Source: an uncultured Bacteroidia bacterium
GTDB taxonomy: Bacteria > Bacteroidota > Bacteroidia > Bacteroidales > F082
Length of the DNA stretch: 35,139 bases
Direction of reading: 5' to 3'
Assembly: GCA_902767725.1 (NCBI GenBank)
Contig: CACXIM010000007.1
Location: 1 to 35,139, forward strand
The notes beneath the pieces are model-generated. The model ran no database searches, had not been told where the DNA came from, and saw nothing but the letters and a program-made list of their open reading frames with translations. Positions 12,876 through 20,800 of this stretch are shown here, piece by piece. Made by a program: the position numbers and the translations under genes. Position 1 is the first letter of the stretch. Every line of letters starts with the position of its first letter.

Positions 12876-15778
12876 GCCACGACACCTTCATTTCAAAACT
12901 AGCCCAGCACATACAAAGCCACTACGACCTCAAAAAGCAGGAACTGACCGTAGTGTTCCCCAACAAAAGGGCGGCTTTCTATTTGCGCAACGCGTTCAAA
13001 ACAAATTGCGGCCAGACCCTTTGGCTGCCACAAATGATTTCCATAGAGGAGGCGGTCACCCAATGGAGCGGAATGGCCCTCGCCGACAACATCGACTTGC
13101 TATTTGAGCTCATCGACATTGATGCTAAACTGCACGTGGCGCAAGCCAGCGACCTGAGCGCTTTTGGCGGTAAGGCGGCCCAAATGGCCAAGGACTTCGA
13201 CGAGATTGACCAGTATGGCATCAACGCAGAAAAAGTGTTCCAATATGTAGCCGACGACACCGCACTGAGAATTTGGGACGTGGAGGGTGCAAACCACACC
13301 AAAAAAGAGCTCGAATACCTTGGATTCTATAAATCGCTTCATGGCTATTACCTCCAACTCCGCGAACGTTTGGCCCAACAACGCAAAGGCTATTACGGCA
13401 TGATCACCCGTCAGCTTTCGGAGCTGTCAGAGAAGGAACTGATTACCAAAATCGGCGACAGACAGATCATTTTCGCCGGCTTCAACGCTTTGACCACAAC
13501 AGAAGAGCACATCATCGACACTTTGATCAAAAACGGCAAGGCCGAAATCCTCTTCGACTATGACCACTACTATGTTGACGACCCCGTGAACGAGGCAGGG
13601 ACTTTTGCCCGCAAGTATCAAATACATCACCCCGATTGGCTGAAAGACGGTATTGTCAACCGCTTACAAACTGAGGAAAAGACCATTCATATCATCAGCG
13701 CAGGCGGCAATGCGATGCAGGCCAAGGCCTTGCAAGCCAAGCTTCAAGAGACAAACAGCAAAGACCAGGCCGTCGTCCTTGCTGACGAGAACCTGCTCAT
13801 TCCTGTCTTGAATAGCATACCCAACTCGAACTCAGAATTCAAAGTCTCCATGGGTTATCCGCTATCTCAAACACCCGTCAACCAACTCATTAAGGCGTGT
13901 TTTGCCTTGTCGCGCCGTGACAAAATCGTCCGAAACATCACCGAAAACGGCTCCGTGCGCCAAGCCAAAGGCTTTTACATCTGGCCCATCCTGCAACTCA
14001 TGGACCTCGAAATCGTGAAAATCATTTTCCCTAGAAACGAGCTCAATGCCTTTAGCCAATGGAAATACAAGGCCGTTAAGGAAGGTAAGTTCATCTTTGA
14101 GGGCAATGACATTGATGCCTTACAACAAATGCCTAACATCCAAGCATTTCTGAGGGTTATCCTTACAAGAGATGCAGAGCAATCGCCCGCTGCAACCTTG
14201 GATAATGCCATTCAACTATTGGCTTTCATAGCGCAGTTGCTCCAATCAAAACCCGAGCAAGACAGGAACTATTTCCTCCTCAACCAAGTGGGCGAGATTG
14301 GGAAAATCATCAGCCGGCTGCAAAAGATCATCGCTCAAAACTCCCAATATATCAAAGACATACACAGCCTTGAGGCCTTGTATCGGGTGCTTTCGTCGGC
14401 ATCGAATCTGAAGTTGAACAGCAGCGAGACCGACGGCCTACAGATCATGGGCTTACTCGAGACCCGCAACCTTGACTTTGAGCAACTTCACCTGCTCAGC
14501 GTCAACGAAGGCATCATGCCGCCCGACAAGTCGCGTGGCAGCTTTATCCCCCAGTTCATCCGCCGTGCCTGTGGACTGCCGAGCTACACCGAAAGTCAAG
14601 CCGTGGTGGCCTACCATTTTTATCGGTTGTTGCAAAACGGTAAAAAGATCCACCTGTACTTTAACAACTTGGGCGAGACCTTTGGTGGCGAAGCCAGTCG
14701 CTTCATCTTGCAAATCAAGCACGAACTGGCCAAAAATCCCAACATCAAGATTGAGGAAGCGGCATTCAGCACCACGGCCAAGTCCTCCATCGAGACGAAA
14801 TCCCTTAGTGCCCTGAAAACCGAGGAAACAGTAAAGAAGCTCCATTTTCTGCTCGAAGACGAGGAAAAAGGCCTCTCTCCCACATCGCTGTCGACCTACC
14901 TCAACTGTCCGTTACAATACTACCTCAAGCATATCGTCAACATCAAGGACAACAGTGTTGAGGAAGAAACGGGCACCGACGTCATCGGCAACATCATCCA
15001 CGACACCTTGCAATTCCTGTTTGACGACTATCTCCCGCAAGATGGCAAGCCCCAAATCATCGACAAGAAACTCTTTGTCGAGGTCATCAAGCCACAATGG
15101 GAACAGAAACTGGCCCTATCCAAAGCGAAAAACACGCCCAACGGCTTCCCCGATGTGGGCTTCAACTACCTGAACCATGTCAAAGTTGACCAGCAGTTGA
15201 AAAACTACCTCAACTATACTTCCAATCAATTGGAAAACAGCGACTTGGTAATCCTTAAAACCGAGGGCAAGCTAAAAACCAAGCTCCATACCGACCAAGG
15301 CGATTTCATCATCAGTGGCCGTGCCGACCGAATCGACCAGTTTGGAGGCATCACACGCGTCATCGACTACAAGACAGGCTCGGTAGACAGCGCCGACTTG
15401 AAAAAACCCGTACGCCATCACAGCGAGACCGACTTGGAATATATGAGACAGATTCCCGCGAAGGCTTTGCAACTGCTCCTTTACAAATACCTGTACCTCA
15501 AAGAGAATCCATTCATGAATCCCAATGCCATCGCAGGCGCCATACATGGGTTGAAGTATCCTCACAACATTGAATTCAGCCTTTCGCAGGCCACTGCCAA
15601 AAAAGAAGAAAAAGATGTTGATGCCAATTTCCTTGAGGGCAGTTCCTTTGTCGCCGACATGGACGCCATGCTGAAAGCCGTTATCGAAGAGATGCTTGAC
15701 ACGGACACCCCCTTCGTGCAAGCCGAGGACGACAAGAAATGCAAGTATTGTGATTTTAAGCTGATCTGCAAGAGGTAA
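12872..15778 (+). CDS. AddB-like PD-(D/E)XK nuclease with iron-sulfur cluster motif
   Basis: 968 residues. The N-terminal part resembles an inactivated UvrD-like helicase as in AddB (LTVVFPNKRAAFYLRNAF in place of a Walker A, LLSVNEGIMPPDKSRG further on). The C-terminal RecB-type nuclease domain has ISGRADRID and Asp832-Tyr-Lys834 in VIDYKTG, then QLLLYKYLY. Four cysteines arranged as Cys679 (LNCPLQYYL) and Cys957-x2-Cys960-x5-Cys966 reproduce the AddB/Dna2 4Fe-4S staple. AddB works with the AddA helicase in double-strand break end resection. No addA gene is adjacent in this window. The start overlaps the nucleotidyltransferase stop (ATGA), so it belongs to that operon; its stop faces the DUF721 gene with only two bases between. 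Confidence 0.88.
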   Translation: MSHDTFISKLAQHIQSHYDLKKQELTVVFPNKRAAFYLRNAFKTNCGQTLWLPQMISIEEAVTQWSGMALADNIDLLFELIDIDAKLHVAQASDLSAFGGKAAQMAKDFDEIDQYGINAEKVFQYVADDTALRIWDVEGANHTKKELEYLGFYKSLHGYYLQLRERLAQQRKGYYGMITRQLSELSEKELITKIGDRQIIFAGFNALTTTEEHIIDTLIKNGKAEILFDYDHYYVDDPVNEAGTFARKYQIHHPDWLKDGIVNRLQTEEKTIHIISAGGNAMQAKALQAKLQETNSKDQAVVLADENLLIPVLNSIPNSNSEFKVSMGYPLSQTPVNQLIKACFALSRRDKIVRNITENGSVRQAKGFYIWPILQLMDLEIVKIIFPRNELNAFSQWKYKAVKEGKFIFEGNDIDALQQMPNIQAFLRVILTRDAEQSPAATLDNAIQLLAFIAQLLQSKPEQDRNYFLLNQVGEIGKIISRLQKIIAQNSQYIKDIHSLEALYRVLSSASNLKLNSSETDGLQIMGLLETRNLDFEQLHLLSVNEGIMPPDKSRGSFIPQFIRRACGLPSYTESQAVVAYHFYRLLQNGKKIHLYFNNLGETFGGEASRFILQIKHELAKNPNIKIEEAAFSTTAKSSIETKSLSALKTEETVKKLHFLLEDEEKGLSPTSLSTYLNCPLQYYLKHIVNIKDNSVEEETGTDVIGNIIHDTLQFLFDDYLPQDGKPQIIDKKLFVEVIKPQWEQKLALSKAKNTPNGFPDVGFNYLNHVKVDQQLKNYLNYTSNQLENSDLVILKTEGKLKTKLHTDQGDFIISGRADRIDQFGGITRVIDYKTGSVDSADLKKPVRHHSETDLEYMRQIPAKALQLLLYKYLYLKENPFMNPNAIAGAIHGLKYPHNIEFSLSQATAKKEEKDVDANFLEGSSFVADMDAMLKAVIEEMLDTDTPFVQAEDDKKCKYCDFKLICKR

Positions 15779-15780
15779 AC

Positions 15781-16071
15781 TCAGTTGAGCACGATTTCCT
15801 TCACCATCTCCTTCCCTACTATCTCGTTCAAGTTCTTCATCAACAAGGACTTGGAATAACTCAGTTCGTTGCGCAAGGCATCGCTGTCGACGCGAACAAA
15901 CAGTCTTCCCTCCTTGATGGAAAGGTCAATGGTATGCGAAGCAATGAAAGGCCCGACCACCTTAGGCCATGATTCCACGACCTTGACTTCGTCAAGATAC
16001 TCAGGGCCACGATGCTGTTCGTAGAACGCTTTGATAAGGTCGCCCAAAGGCTTCACGTCGTAGTAAATCAT
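15781..16071 (-). CDS. DUF721 / DciA-like protein
   Basis: 96 residues, full length for this family. Residues include VKPLGDLIKAFYEQHRGPEYLDEVKVVESWPKVVGPFIASHT and LFVRVDSDALRNELSYSKSLL, the DUF721 core. DUF721 overlaps DciA, the replicative helicase loader of many bacteria that lack DnaC or DnaI; the KH-like fold binds DNA and DnaB. In Bacteroidota this loader role is inferred from family. Its ATG overlaps the recF stop (ATGA), so RecF and this protein are made together, a common neighbourhood linking it to replication and repair. Confidence 0.88.
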   Translation of the reverse strand: MIYYDVKPLGDLIKAFYEQHRGPEYLDEVKVVESWPKVVGPFIASHTIDLSIKEGRLFVRVDSDALRNELSYSKSLLMKNLNEIVGKEMVKEIVLN

Positions 16072-17186
16072 AGCCCACCTCCTATCTCTTTTACACAGCC
16101 TTTTTCCACTTCGAAAATCTTGTGGTCGATATTAGTATTTTCGAACAGCTTCTCAACCCTACCCTGCTGTGTGTCAGTGATAAACACCTGACCGAAATGA
16201 TCGTCACCGACCAAACGAACGAGTTTCATCACGCGCTGGTCGTCGAGTTTGTCGAAGATGTCATCCAACAGCAAAATGGGCTTGTAACCGATTTTTTGAT
16301 AGTTGAACTCGAACTGTGCCAAACGGATGGAAACCACAAACGATTTCTGCTGTCCCTGTGAGCCGAAACGCTTCAAAGGATGGCCGTCAAGGGTAAACTC
16401 CAAGTCATCCTTGTGGATGCCCACGTTGGTGTAGCCCGAATATCGATCCTGCTGCAAACTCTCCTCAAAAAGTTCGTATAATGGCTTTTCGTCAAGCCGC
16501 GACTGGTAAATCACGTTCACCTTCTCCGTGCCACCTGAAACAATCTCATAATAATGCTGGAAAATGGGTAGGAACTCCTCCAAAAACCGATGGCGCTTGG
16601 CATGGATGTCGTCAGCATGTTGCGCCAGCTGGTCCTCCCAAAGTCGGAGCAACTCACGGTCAAAATGACGGCTTTCGGCAAATTGTTTCAATTGCATATT
16701 GCGTTGCAGCAAGGCTCGGTTGTATTTCAGCAATGCGTTGAGATACAAGGGATCAAACTGAGAGATGACGCCATCGATGAACTTTCGGCGCAGGTCACTA
16801 CCTTCATTAATAAGGTCGCGGTCGTAGGGCGAGATCATCACCAAGGGGAACTTACCGATATGGTCGCTGAGGCGGTCGTATTCCTTCTTGTTGAAACGAA
16901 ACGACTTCTTCTGGTCGCGTTTCTGCACGCACGACACCAACTCGTCATCCTTGCCATCGTGAGAATACACGCCATGGATGGCAAAGAAATCCTGCTCGTG
17001 AAGGATGTTTTGCTTGTCAGTAGCGCCAAAGAAGCTCTTGCAAAACGAAAGGTAATAGATGGAATCGAGGATGTTGGTCTTCCCTGCCCCATTGAGGCCC
17101 ACGAAACAATTGACGTTCTCCGAAAGCAGCAAATCGGCCGATTTGCAGTTCTTGAAGTTGGTCAGTTTAAGTTCGTGGAGATACAT
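16068..17186 (-). CDS. recF: DNA replication and repair protein RecF
   Basis: 372 residues, typical length. The start MYLHELKLTNFKNC is canonical. Walker A is GLNGAGKT (30-37), followed by DSIYYLSFCKSFF. The ABC signature region is LKRFGSQGQQKSFVVSIRLAQ and Walker B is ILLLDDIFDKLD, with a D-loop-like sequence after it. RecF is an SMC-like ATPase that loads RecA at gaps with RecO and RecR. It overlaps the DUF721 gene and lies 88 bases after porQ; the gap is occupied by an octamer repeat array and shows no promoter box. Confidence 0.97.
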   Translation of the reverse strand: MYLHELKLTNFKNCKSADLLLSENVNCFVGLNGAGKTNILDSIYYLSFCKSFFGATDKQNILHEQDFFAIHGVYSHDGKDDELVSCVQKRDQKKSFRFNKKEYDRLSDHIGKFPLVMISPYDRDLINEGSDLRRKFIDGVISQFDPLYLNALLKYNRALLQRNMQLKQFAESRHFDRELLRLWEDQLAQHADDIHAKRHRFLEEFLPIFQHYYEIVSGGTEKVNVIYQSRLDEKPLYELFEESLQQDRYSGYTNVGIHKDDLEFTLDGHPLKRFGSQGQQKSFVVSIRLAQFEFNYQKIGYKPILLLDDIFDKLDDQRVMKLVRLVGDDHFGQVFITDTQQGRVEKLFENTNIDHKIFEVEKGCVKEIGGGL

Positions 17187-17194
17187 GTTTTTAT

Positions 17195-17271
17195 GACTTC
17201 GGGACTTCGGGACTTCGAGTCTTCAAGGACTTGACATGTCTCGCAGTCCCGCAGTCTCGTAGTCTCGTGTC
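17195..17271. repeat. Inverted array of 8-base repeats, second copy
   Basis: Plus-strand units GACTTCGG, GACTTCGG, GACTTCGA are followed by GTCTTCAAGGACTTG and then by inverse units (CTCGCAGT, CCCGCAGT, CTCGTAGT, CTCG). The array fills nearly all of the recF-porQ gap. It is the same family as 8847-8907. Confidence 0.8.
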
Positions 17272-17274
17272 AAT

Positions 17275-18324
17275 TTAGAATTTACTTAAATCTACACGGA
17301 GTGTCAGGAAATTGGGCGAGCCAACGATGTTGTTCCTTGAGCGGGCATAGTCGATCTGGAATGCCTTGATTCTCACGCCAAAACCAGCAGAGAAGCCTAC
17401 CAAGCTACGTGCCTCGGGCACACTCATCTCGCGGTGAGTCTCGTAGTTGTAAGATGCCCTAAGGAATAGGTTCTTACCGATAGCCAACTCACCGCCAATC
17501 AACAGATGGCAACCCAAGTTAGTGAAAAACCGAGCGGCCTTCGAAGGCGCTTGATACTCGCCCGAAATGGGATCGTAATAACCAGCCAAATCGAGCGGAT
17601 CGTCATAGAGTTTGTTCCAATGTTGGATGTCCTTATAGCCCATGATGATGGTCAACGGCAAGTGGTCGAGTTTCTTGGAAGCCATGAAATCCAAAGAGAA
17701 AGGCAGCCATTTGTCATCCACGTTCAACTCTTGCGAAAAGAGCTGTCGGCCAATGTTGCGCGCGGCAAGAGTGAATGCCCAGTTGGAATAAGACCAATAG
17801 GTGCCAGCCACATCCACACCCAACGCACCAGCACGACCCGCTTCATACTGCACACCGGCATACTTCAAGTTGGCACCGATGCTCCATTTGTCAGTCAACT
17901 CGCGGCCCCAGCCAAGGGTGACGGCATAGTCGGAAACGTTGAAAGTGCTACCGTCGGTGTAGCCGCTTTCGGAAGCATACTGCATCGCGCCATAGTTGTA
18001 ATACTGCACCGAAGTTGCGAAGCTACCCAAGCTCTCGAATGTGTGGCTGTATTGTGCCGTGGCGAAGTTGGTGCCGACATTAAAATCACCAACATAAGAC
18101 AAGGTCAGTTGGTTGTTCATCTCGGGCGAGATGGCCGAAGGGTTGAACACGGCCGTCTGCAAATCACCGTCATGCACGGGCAACGGCAGTCCACCCAGAG
18201 CCACCACACGGGCCGAGTTGGCATCTGTCAAGGCGCGATAGAGGCCATTGCTCACTTGTGCATGGGATTGCAAAGCGATGATTGACAGCACCAAAGAGCA
18301 TATAACGTAGATTGTTCGTTTCAT
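17275..18324 (-). CDS. porQ: Type IX secretion system protein PorQ
   Basis: 349 residues from MKRTIYVICSLV; a start nine codons earlier is possible but spoils the signal peptide (about 1-22, ending SHA). The body resembles the PorV/FadL-like beta-barrel of PorQ: ARVVALGGLPLPVHDGDLQTAVFNPSAI, QYNYGAMQYASESG, LGWGRELTDKWSIGANLKY, and LVGFSAGFGVRIKAFQIDYARS near the end, closing with VDLSKF. PorQ is part of the attachment complex that, with PorU, PorV and PorZ, processes type IX cargo at the outer membrane. The rest of the system is not in the window. It follows nusB by 57 bases with no promoter box in between, so it may be read from the nusB promoter. Confidence 0.88.
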   Translation of the reverse strand: MKRTIYVICSLVLSIIALQSHAQVSNGLYRALTDANSARVVALGGLPLPVHDGDLQTAVFNPSAISPEMNNQLTLSYVGDFNVGTNFATAQYSHTFESLGSFATSVQYYNYGAMQYASESGYTDGSTFNVSDYAVTLGWGRELTDKWSIGANLKYAGVQYEAGRAGALGVDVAGTYWSYSNWAFTLAARNIGRQLFSQELNVDDKWLPFSLDFMASKKLDHLPLTIIMGYKDIQHWNKLYDDPLDLAGYYDPISGEYQAPSKAARFFTNLGCHLLIGGELAIGKNLFLRASYNYETHREMSVPEARSLVGFSAGFGVRIKAFQIDYARSRNNIVGSPNFLTLRVDLSKF

Positions 18325-18381
18325 AGATTCATTTTTACAGGATAACGACACCTATTTCATTATTATTGCGCTGATGTGCAA

Positions 18382-19335
18382 TTATTTGTCCACCAAGCCC
18401 AAGCCTGTCTTCACCAGCCTGCCCTTCTCTTTCAGCTCGGTCGAGAGGCGGTCGAGCATGCCGTTCACGAAACGGCGGCTCTCAGGCGTGCTATAAAACT
18501 TGGAGATTTCGATGTATTCGTTGATGGTGACCTTCACGGGGATGGAATGGAATTCAATGAACTCAGTCAAAGCCATGAAAATCAATATCTTATCCATCAA
18601 TGCCAAACGGTCATAATCCCAATTGGAGATATTGGCCTTCACCATTTCCATGTACTCATCAGCGTGAAGAATAGTCTTCTCGAACAGTTTGACGACAAAC
18701 TCCTTGTCTTCAGCCTCATCCTTATAAACCGGAGGCAACATGCTGGCAGCATCGAAACTGGCGGGCAACTCACTGATGAATTTCCAAAGCAGATAGATGG
18801 CTAACTGATAGTCGCTGTTGTAGGAAAGTTCACGATCGGAATAATAGTCGTAGAGCAAGCCGTTTTCGGGCATGTAGGTGTCAATCACCGTAGCCAAGAA
18901 ACGTTTGTCATCGCTAAAACTGCTCTTGCCGTTGTTCATATACTCTTGATACTCAGGTGTCTCAGTTAGCTTCACGAACATATTTCGGATGAAGTCCTCA
19001 CGAGAGTCGGTCCAGTCGATTTTGTATTGATCAACGAGTTTGTTCAAATGCTGGTTGTCATCCAAAACCTTGAGAACCCTGTTGTCGACAAACTTCATGT
19101 TGGGATTCAGGTCTTCCTCCGTCGGGAAATGCTTTTGCTTGTTCTCCTCTATGCGACGTTCGGCAAACTGCCTGATCTCGACCCAGAAAGAAAGCTGGTA
19201 GACAAAGAGCTTGTATAAATCGTCAACCCCGGCAAGCAGCTGACGCTCGGCTTGGGGCAAGTTGGAACTTTCGGACTGATGATAGGCGTAAATAGATTGT
19301 AACGCCTTGACTCTCAAAAATCTTCTATTCAACAT
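18382..19335 (-). CDS. nusB: Transcription antitermination factor NusB (long Bacteroidota form)
   Basis: 317 residues, about twice the length of E. coli NusB but usual for Bacteroidales. The N-terminus MLNRRFLRVKALQSIYAYHQ is the NusB opening. A long charged insert (about 60-160) separates it from the C-terminal half, where LFEKTILHADEYMEMVKANISNWDYDRLALMDKILIFMALTEF and IPVKVTINEYIEISKFYSTPESRRFVNGMLDRL match the NusB RNA- and NusE-binding helices. NusB acts in rRNA antitermination. It is divergent from rubrerythrin and has its own -7 box. Confidence 0.95.
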   Translation of the reverse strand: MLNRRFLRVKALQSIYAYHQSESSNLPQAERQLLAGVDDLYKLFVYQLSFWVEIRQFAERRIEENKQKHFPTEEDLNPNMKFVDNRVLKVLDDNQHLNKLVDQYKIDWTDSREDFIRNMFVKLTETPEYQEYMNNGKSSFSDDKRFLATVIDTYMPENGLLYDYYSDRELSYNSDYQLAIYLLWKFISELPASFDAASMLPPVYKDEAEDKEFVVKLFEKTILHADEYMEMVKANISNWDYDRLALMDKILIFMALTEFIEFHSIPVKVTINEYIEISKFYSTPESRRFVNGMLDRLSTELKEKGRLVKTGLGLVDK

Positions 19336-19366
19336 AAAACGGGTTGTTTAGCTTGGAAACAAAATG

Positions 19367-19374
19367 CAAAAGTA
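19367..19374 (-). promoter_or_regulatory. -7 box of nusB
   Basis: The minus strand reads TACTTTTG (TAnnTTTG), 31 bases before the nusB ATG. A CAAA on the plus strand at 19400-19403 would be a -33 TTTG, though the 25-base spacing is too long. Confidence 0.45.
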
Positions 19375-19444
19375 AGAAAAAAACTCTTGCATGTCCACAC
19401 AAAGAATATTTTTCATCAACGATAGAGATTTGGAATAAAAAGTA

Positions 19445-19452
19445 TATCTTTG
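19445..19452 (+). promoter_or_regulatory. -7 box of rubrerythrin
   Basis: TATCTTTG followed by C (TAnnTTTG), 43 bases before the ATG at 19496. No properly spaced -33 TTTG is seen, which would fit an activated promoter. Confidence 0.5.
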
Positions 19453-19495
19453 CATTTGCATTTTTCGTAAAACTAACTTAATAAATAGCACAACT

Positions 19496-20044
19496 ATGAA
19501 GAAAAAATTCATCTGCCCCATCTGCGGGTACGTACACGAAGGTGAGGAAGCACCCGAGCGCTGCCCCCAATGCAAGCAAATCGTTGAATGGAAAGTCGTC
19601 GACGAGAGCGCTGCCCTGAATTTCGTTACCGAACACGTCCTTGGCATCGCCAAAGGCACTGGCGAGGATATGATCAAGGACCTCAACGCACATTTCATGG
19701 GAGAGGCCACCGAGGTCGGCATGTATCTGGCCATGAGCCGTCAAGCTGACCGCGAAGGCTATCCCGAGATTGCCGAGGCCTTCAAGCGCTATGCCTTCGA
19801 AGAGGCTGAGCACTGCGCCAAGTTTGCCGAATTGCTGGGCGACGTGGTGTGGGACACCAAGACCAACCTCTACAAGCGCATGATCGCTGAATGCGGCGCC
19901 TGCGAAGACAAGATGCGTATTGCTCGTGTGGCCAAGGAGCGCAACCTCGACGCCATCCACGATACCGTCCACGAGATGGCAAAAGACGAAGCCCGCCACG
20001 GCAAAGGCTTTGAGGGTCTATACAAACGTTATTTTGGCGAATAA
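19496..20044 (+). CDS. rbr: Rubrerythrin with N-terminal rubredoxin domain (reverse rubrerythrin)
   Basis: 182 residues. The order of domains is reversed relative to classic rubrerythrin: the rubredoxin iron site comes first (Cys7-x2-Cys10 and Cys23-x2-Cys26, CPICGY and CPQC). A ferritin-like four-helix diiron domain follows (Glu70 in FMGEATE, Glu103-x2-His106 in EEAEH, and DEARH near the C-terminus). Such proteins reduce hydrogen peroxide with electrons from NADH via a partner oxidoreductase, protecting anaerobes in the cytoplasm. It is followed after 128 bases by ferritin, a sensible pairing for storage of released iron. The gap holds a REP-like hairpin rather than a second promoter box. 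Confidence 0.93.
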   Translation: MKKKFICPICGYVHEGEEAPERCPQCKQIVEWKVVDESAALNFVTEHVLGIAKGTGEDMIKDLNAHFMGEATEVGMYLAMSRQADREGYPEIAEAFKRYAFEEAEHCAKFAELLGDVVWDTKTNLYKRMIAECGACEDKMRIARVAKERNLDAIHDTVHEMAKDEARHGKGFEGLYKRYFGE

Positions 20045-20052
20045 AATTAGGT

Positions 20053-20128
20053 TTGTAGGGCTGTCGTATTACGGCAGCCGCCCACATTGTAATGATCGTG
20101 CGGCTGCCACGGTGTGACAGCCCTACAA
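20053..20128. repeat. MITE/REP-like inverted repeat between rubrerythrin and ferritin
   Basis: Two 29-base arms (20053-20081 and 20100-20128) are inverted copies: TTGTAGGGCTGTC, seven unmatched bases, then GGCAGCCGC, around an 18-base centre. Half of the same element occurs at 24176-24201. Confidence 0.85.
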
Positions 20129-20172
20129 CCAACAAATAAACAATTAAACAATCAACAATTAAACAGCAAAAA

Positions 20173-20685
20173 ATGATTAGCAAGAAATTAGCAAAAGCCA
20201 TCAACGACCAGATCAATGCTGAGATGTGGTCGGCCTATCTCTATCTGAGCATGTCGCAAGACATCTATGCCAAAGGTTTCCATGGCATCGCCCATTGGTA
20301 CAAGGTGCAGTTCCTCGAGGAACAGGCCCATGCCGCCATTATGATCAATTACCTGCACTCGCAGGACGAGAAGGTCATCCTGGCCCCCATCGCCAAAGTG
20401 CAAACCAGTTGGAAGAGCGTCCTGGCCACCTTCGAAGACACCCTTGAACACGAAAAGAAAGTGACCGCGATGATCAACAACCTGTGCGACATCGCCGACG
20501 AAGACAAGGACCGCGCTGCCGCCAACTTCCTCGCCTGGTTCATCGACGAACAAGTGGAAGAGGAAGAGAACGCCCGCGACCTCGTGCGTCAAGCCAAGAT
20601 GATTGGTGACCATATCGGTGGCATGATCATGCTCGACAAGGAGCTCGGCGCCCGTGAATATCACACGCCTAGCCCTTTGAAATAA
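20173..20685 (+). CDS. ftnA: Bacterial non-heme ferritin
   Basis: 170 residues, the usual ferritin length, with no heme-ligand pattern of bacterioferritin evident. Ferroxidase ligands are visible: Glu17 (NAEMWSAYLYL), Glu50 and His53 (FLEEQAHA), a conserved Tyr in AYLYL, then Glu in FEDTLEHEKKVT and the WFIDEQVEEEENA helix. It oxidises Fe(II) and stores iron as mineral in a 24-mer. No promoter box is visible in the gap, so it may be transcribed with rubrerythrin. A strong hairpin terminator follows. Confidence 0.96.
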   Translation: MISKKLAKAINDQINAEMWSAYLYLSMSQDIYAKGFHGIAHWYKVQFLEEQAHAAIMINYLHSQDEKVILAPIAKVQTSWKSVLATFEDTLEHEKKVTAMINNLCDIADEDKDRAAANFLAWFIDEQVEEEENARDLVRQAKMIGDHIGGMIMLDKELGAREYHTPSPLK

Positions 20686-20695
20686 CACAACAATT

Positions 20696-20723
20696 GTAGA
20701 GACGTAGCATGCTACGTCTCTAC
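20696..20723. repeat. 28-bp perfect palindrome
   Basis: GTAGAGACGTAGCA followed directly by its exact reverse complement TGCTACGTCTCTAC. It sits ten bases after the ferritin stop and 12 bases before the terminator stem. Sequences of this form are dispersed in many bacterial genomes. Confidence 0.9.
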
Positions 20724-20735
20724 CAACCCCAACAA

Positions 20736-20772
20736 AAAGAACTCCGCTGATCATCGACCAGCGGAGTTCTTT
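20736..20772. terminator. Bidirectional terminator between ferritin and the aldo/keto reductase
   Basis: A perfect 14-bp stem (AAAGAACTCCGCTG against CAGCGGAGTTCTTT) with a nine-base loop, A-rich on the left and T-rich on the right. The flanking genes converge, so it can serve both. Confidence 0.85.
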
Positions 20773-20800
20773 ACTTTCAGCGAATTCTGCGTGAAATAAA

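Noticed and set aside
20053-20128. Intrinsic terminator or riboswitch between rubrerythrin and ferritin
   Set aside because: There is no T run after the stem, and a half copy elsewhere at an unrelated locus shows it is a dispersed repeat.
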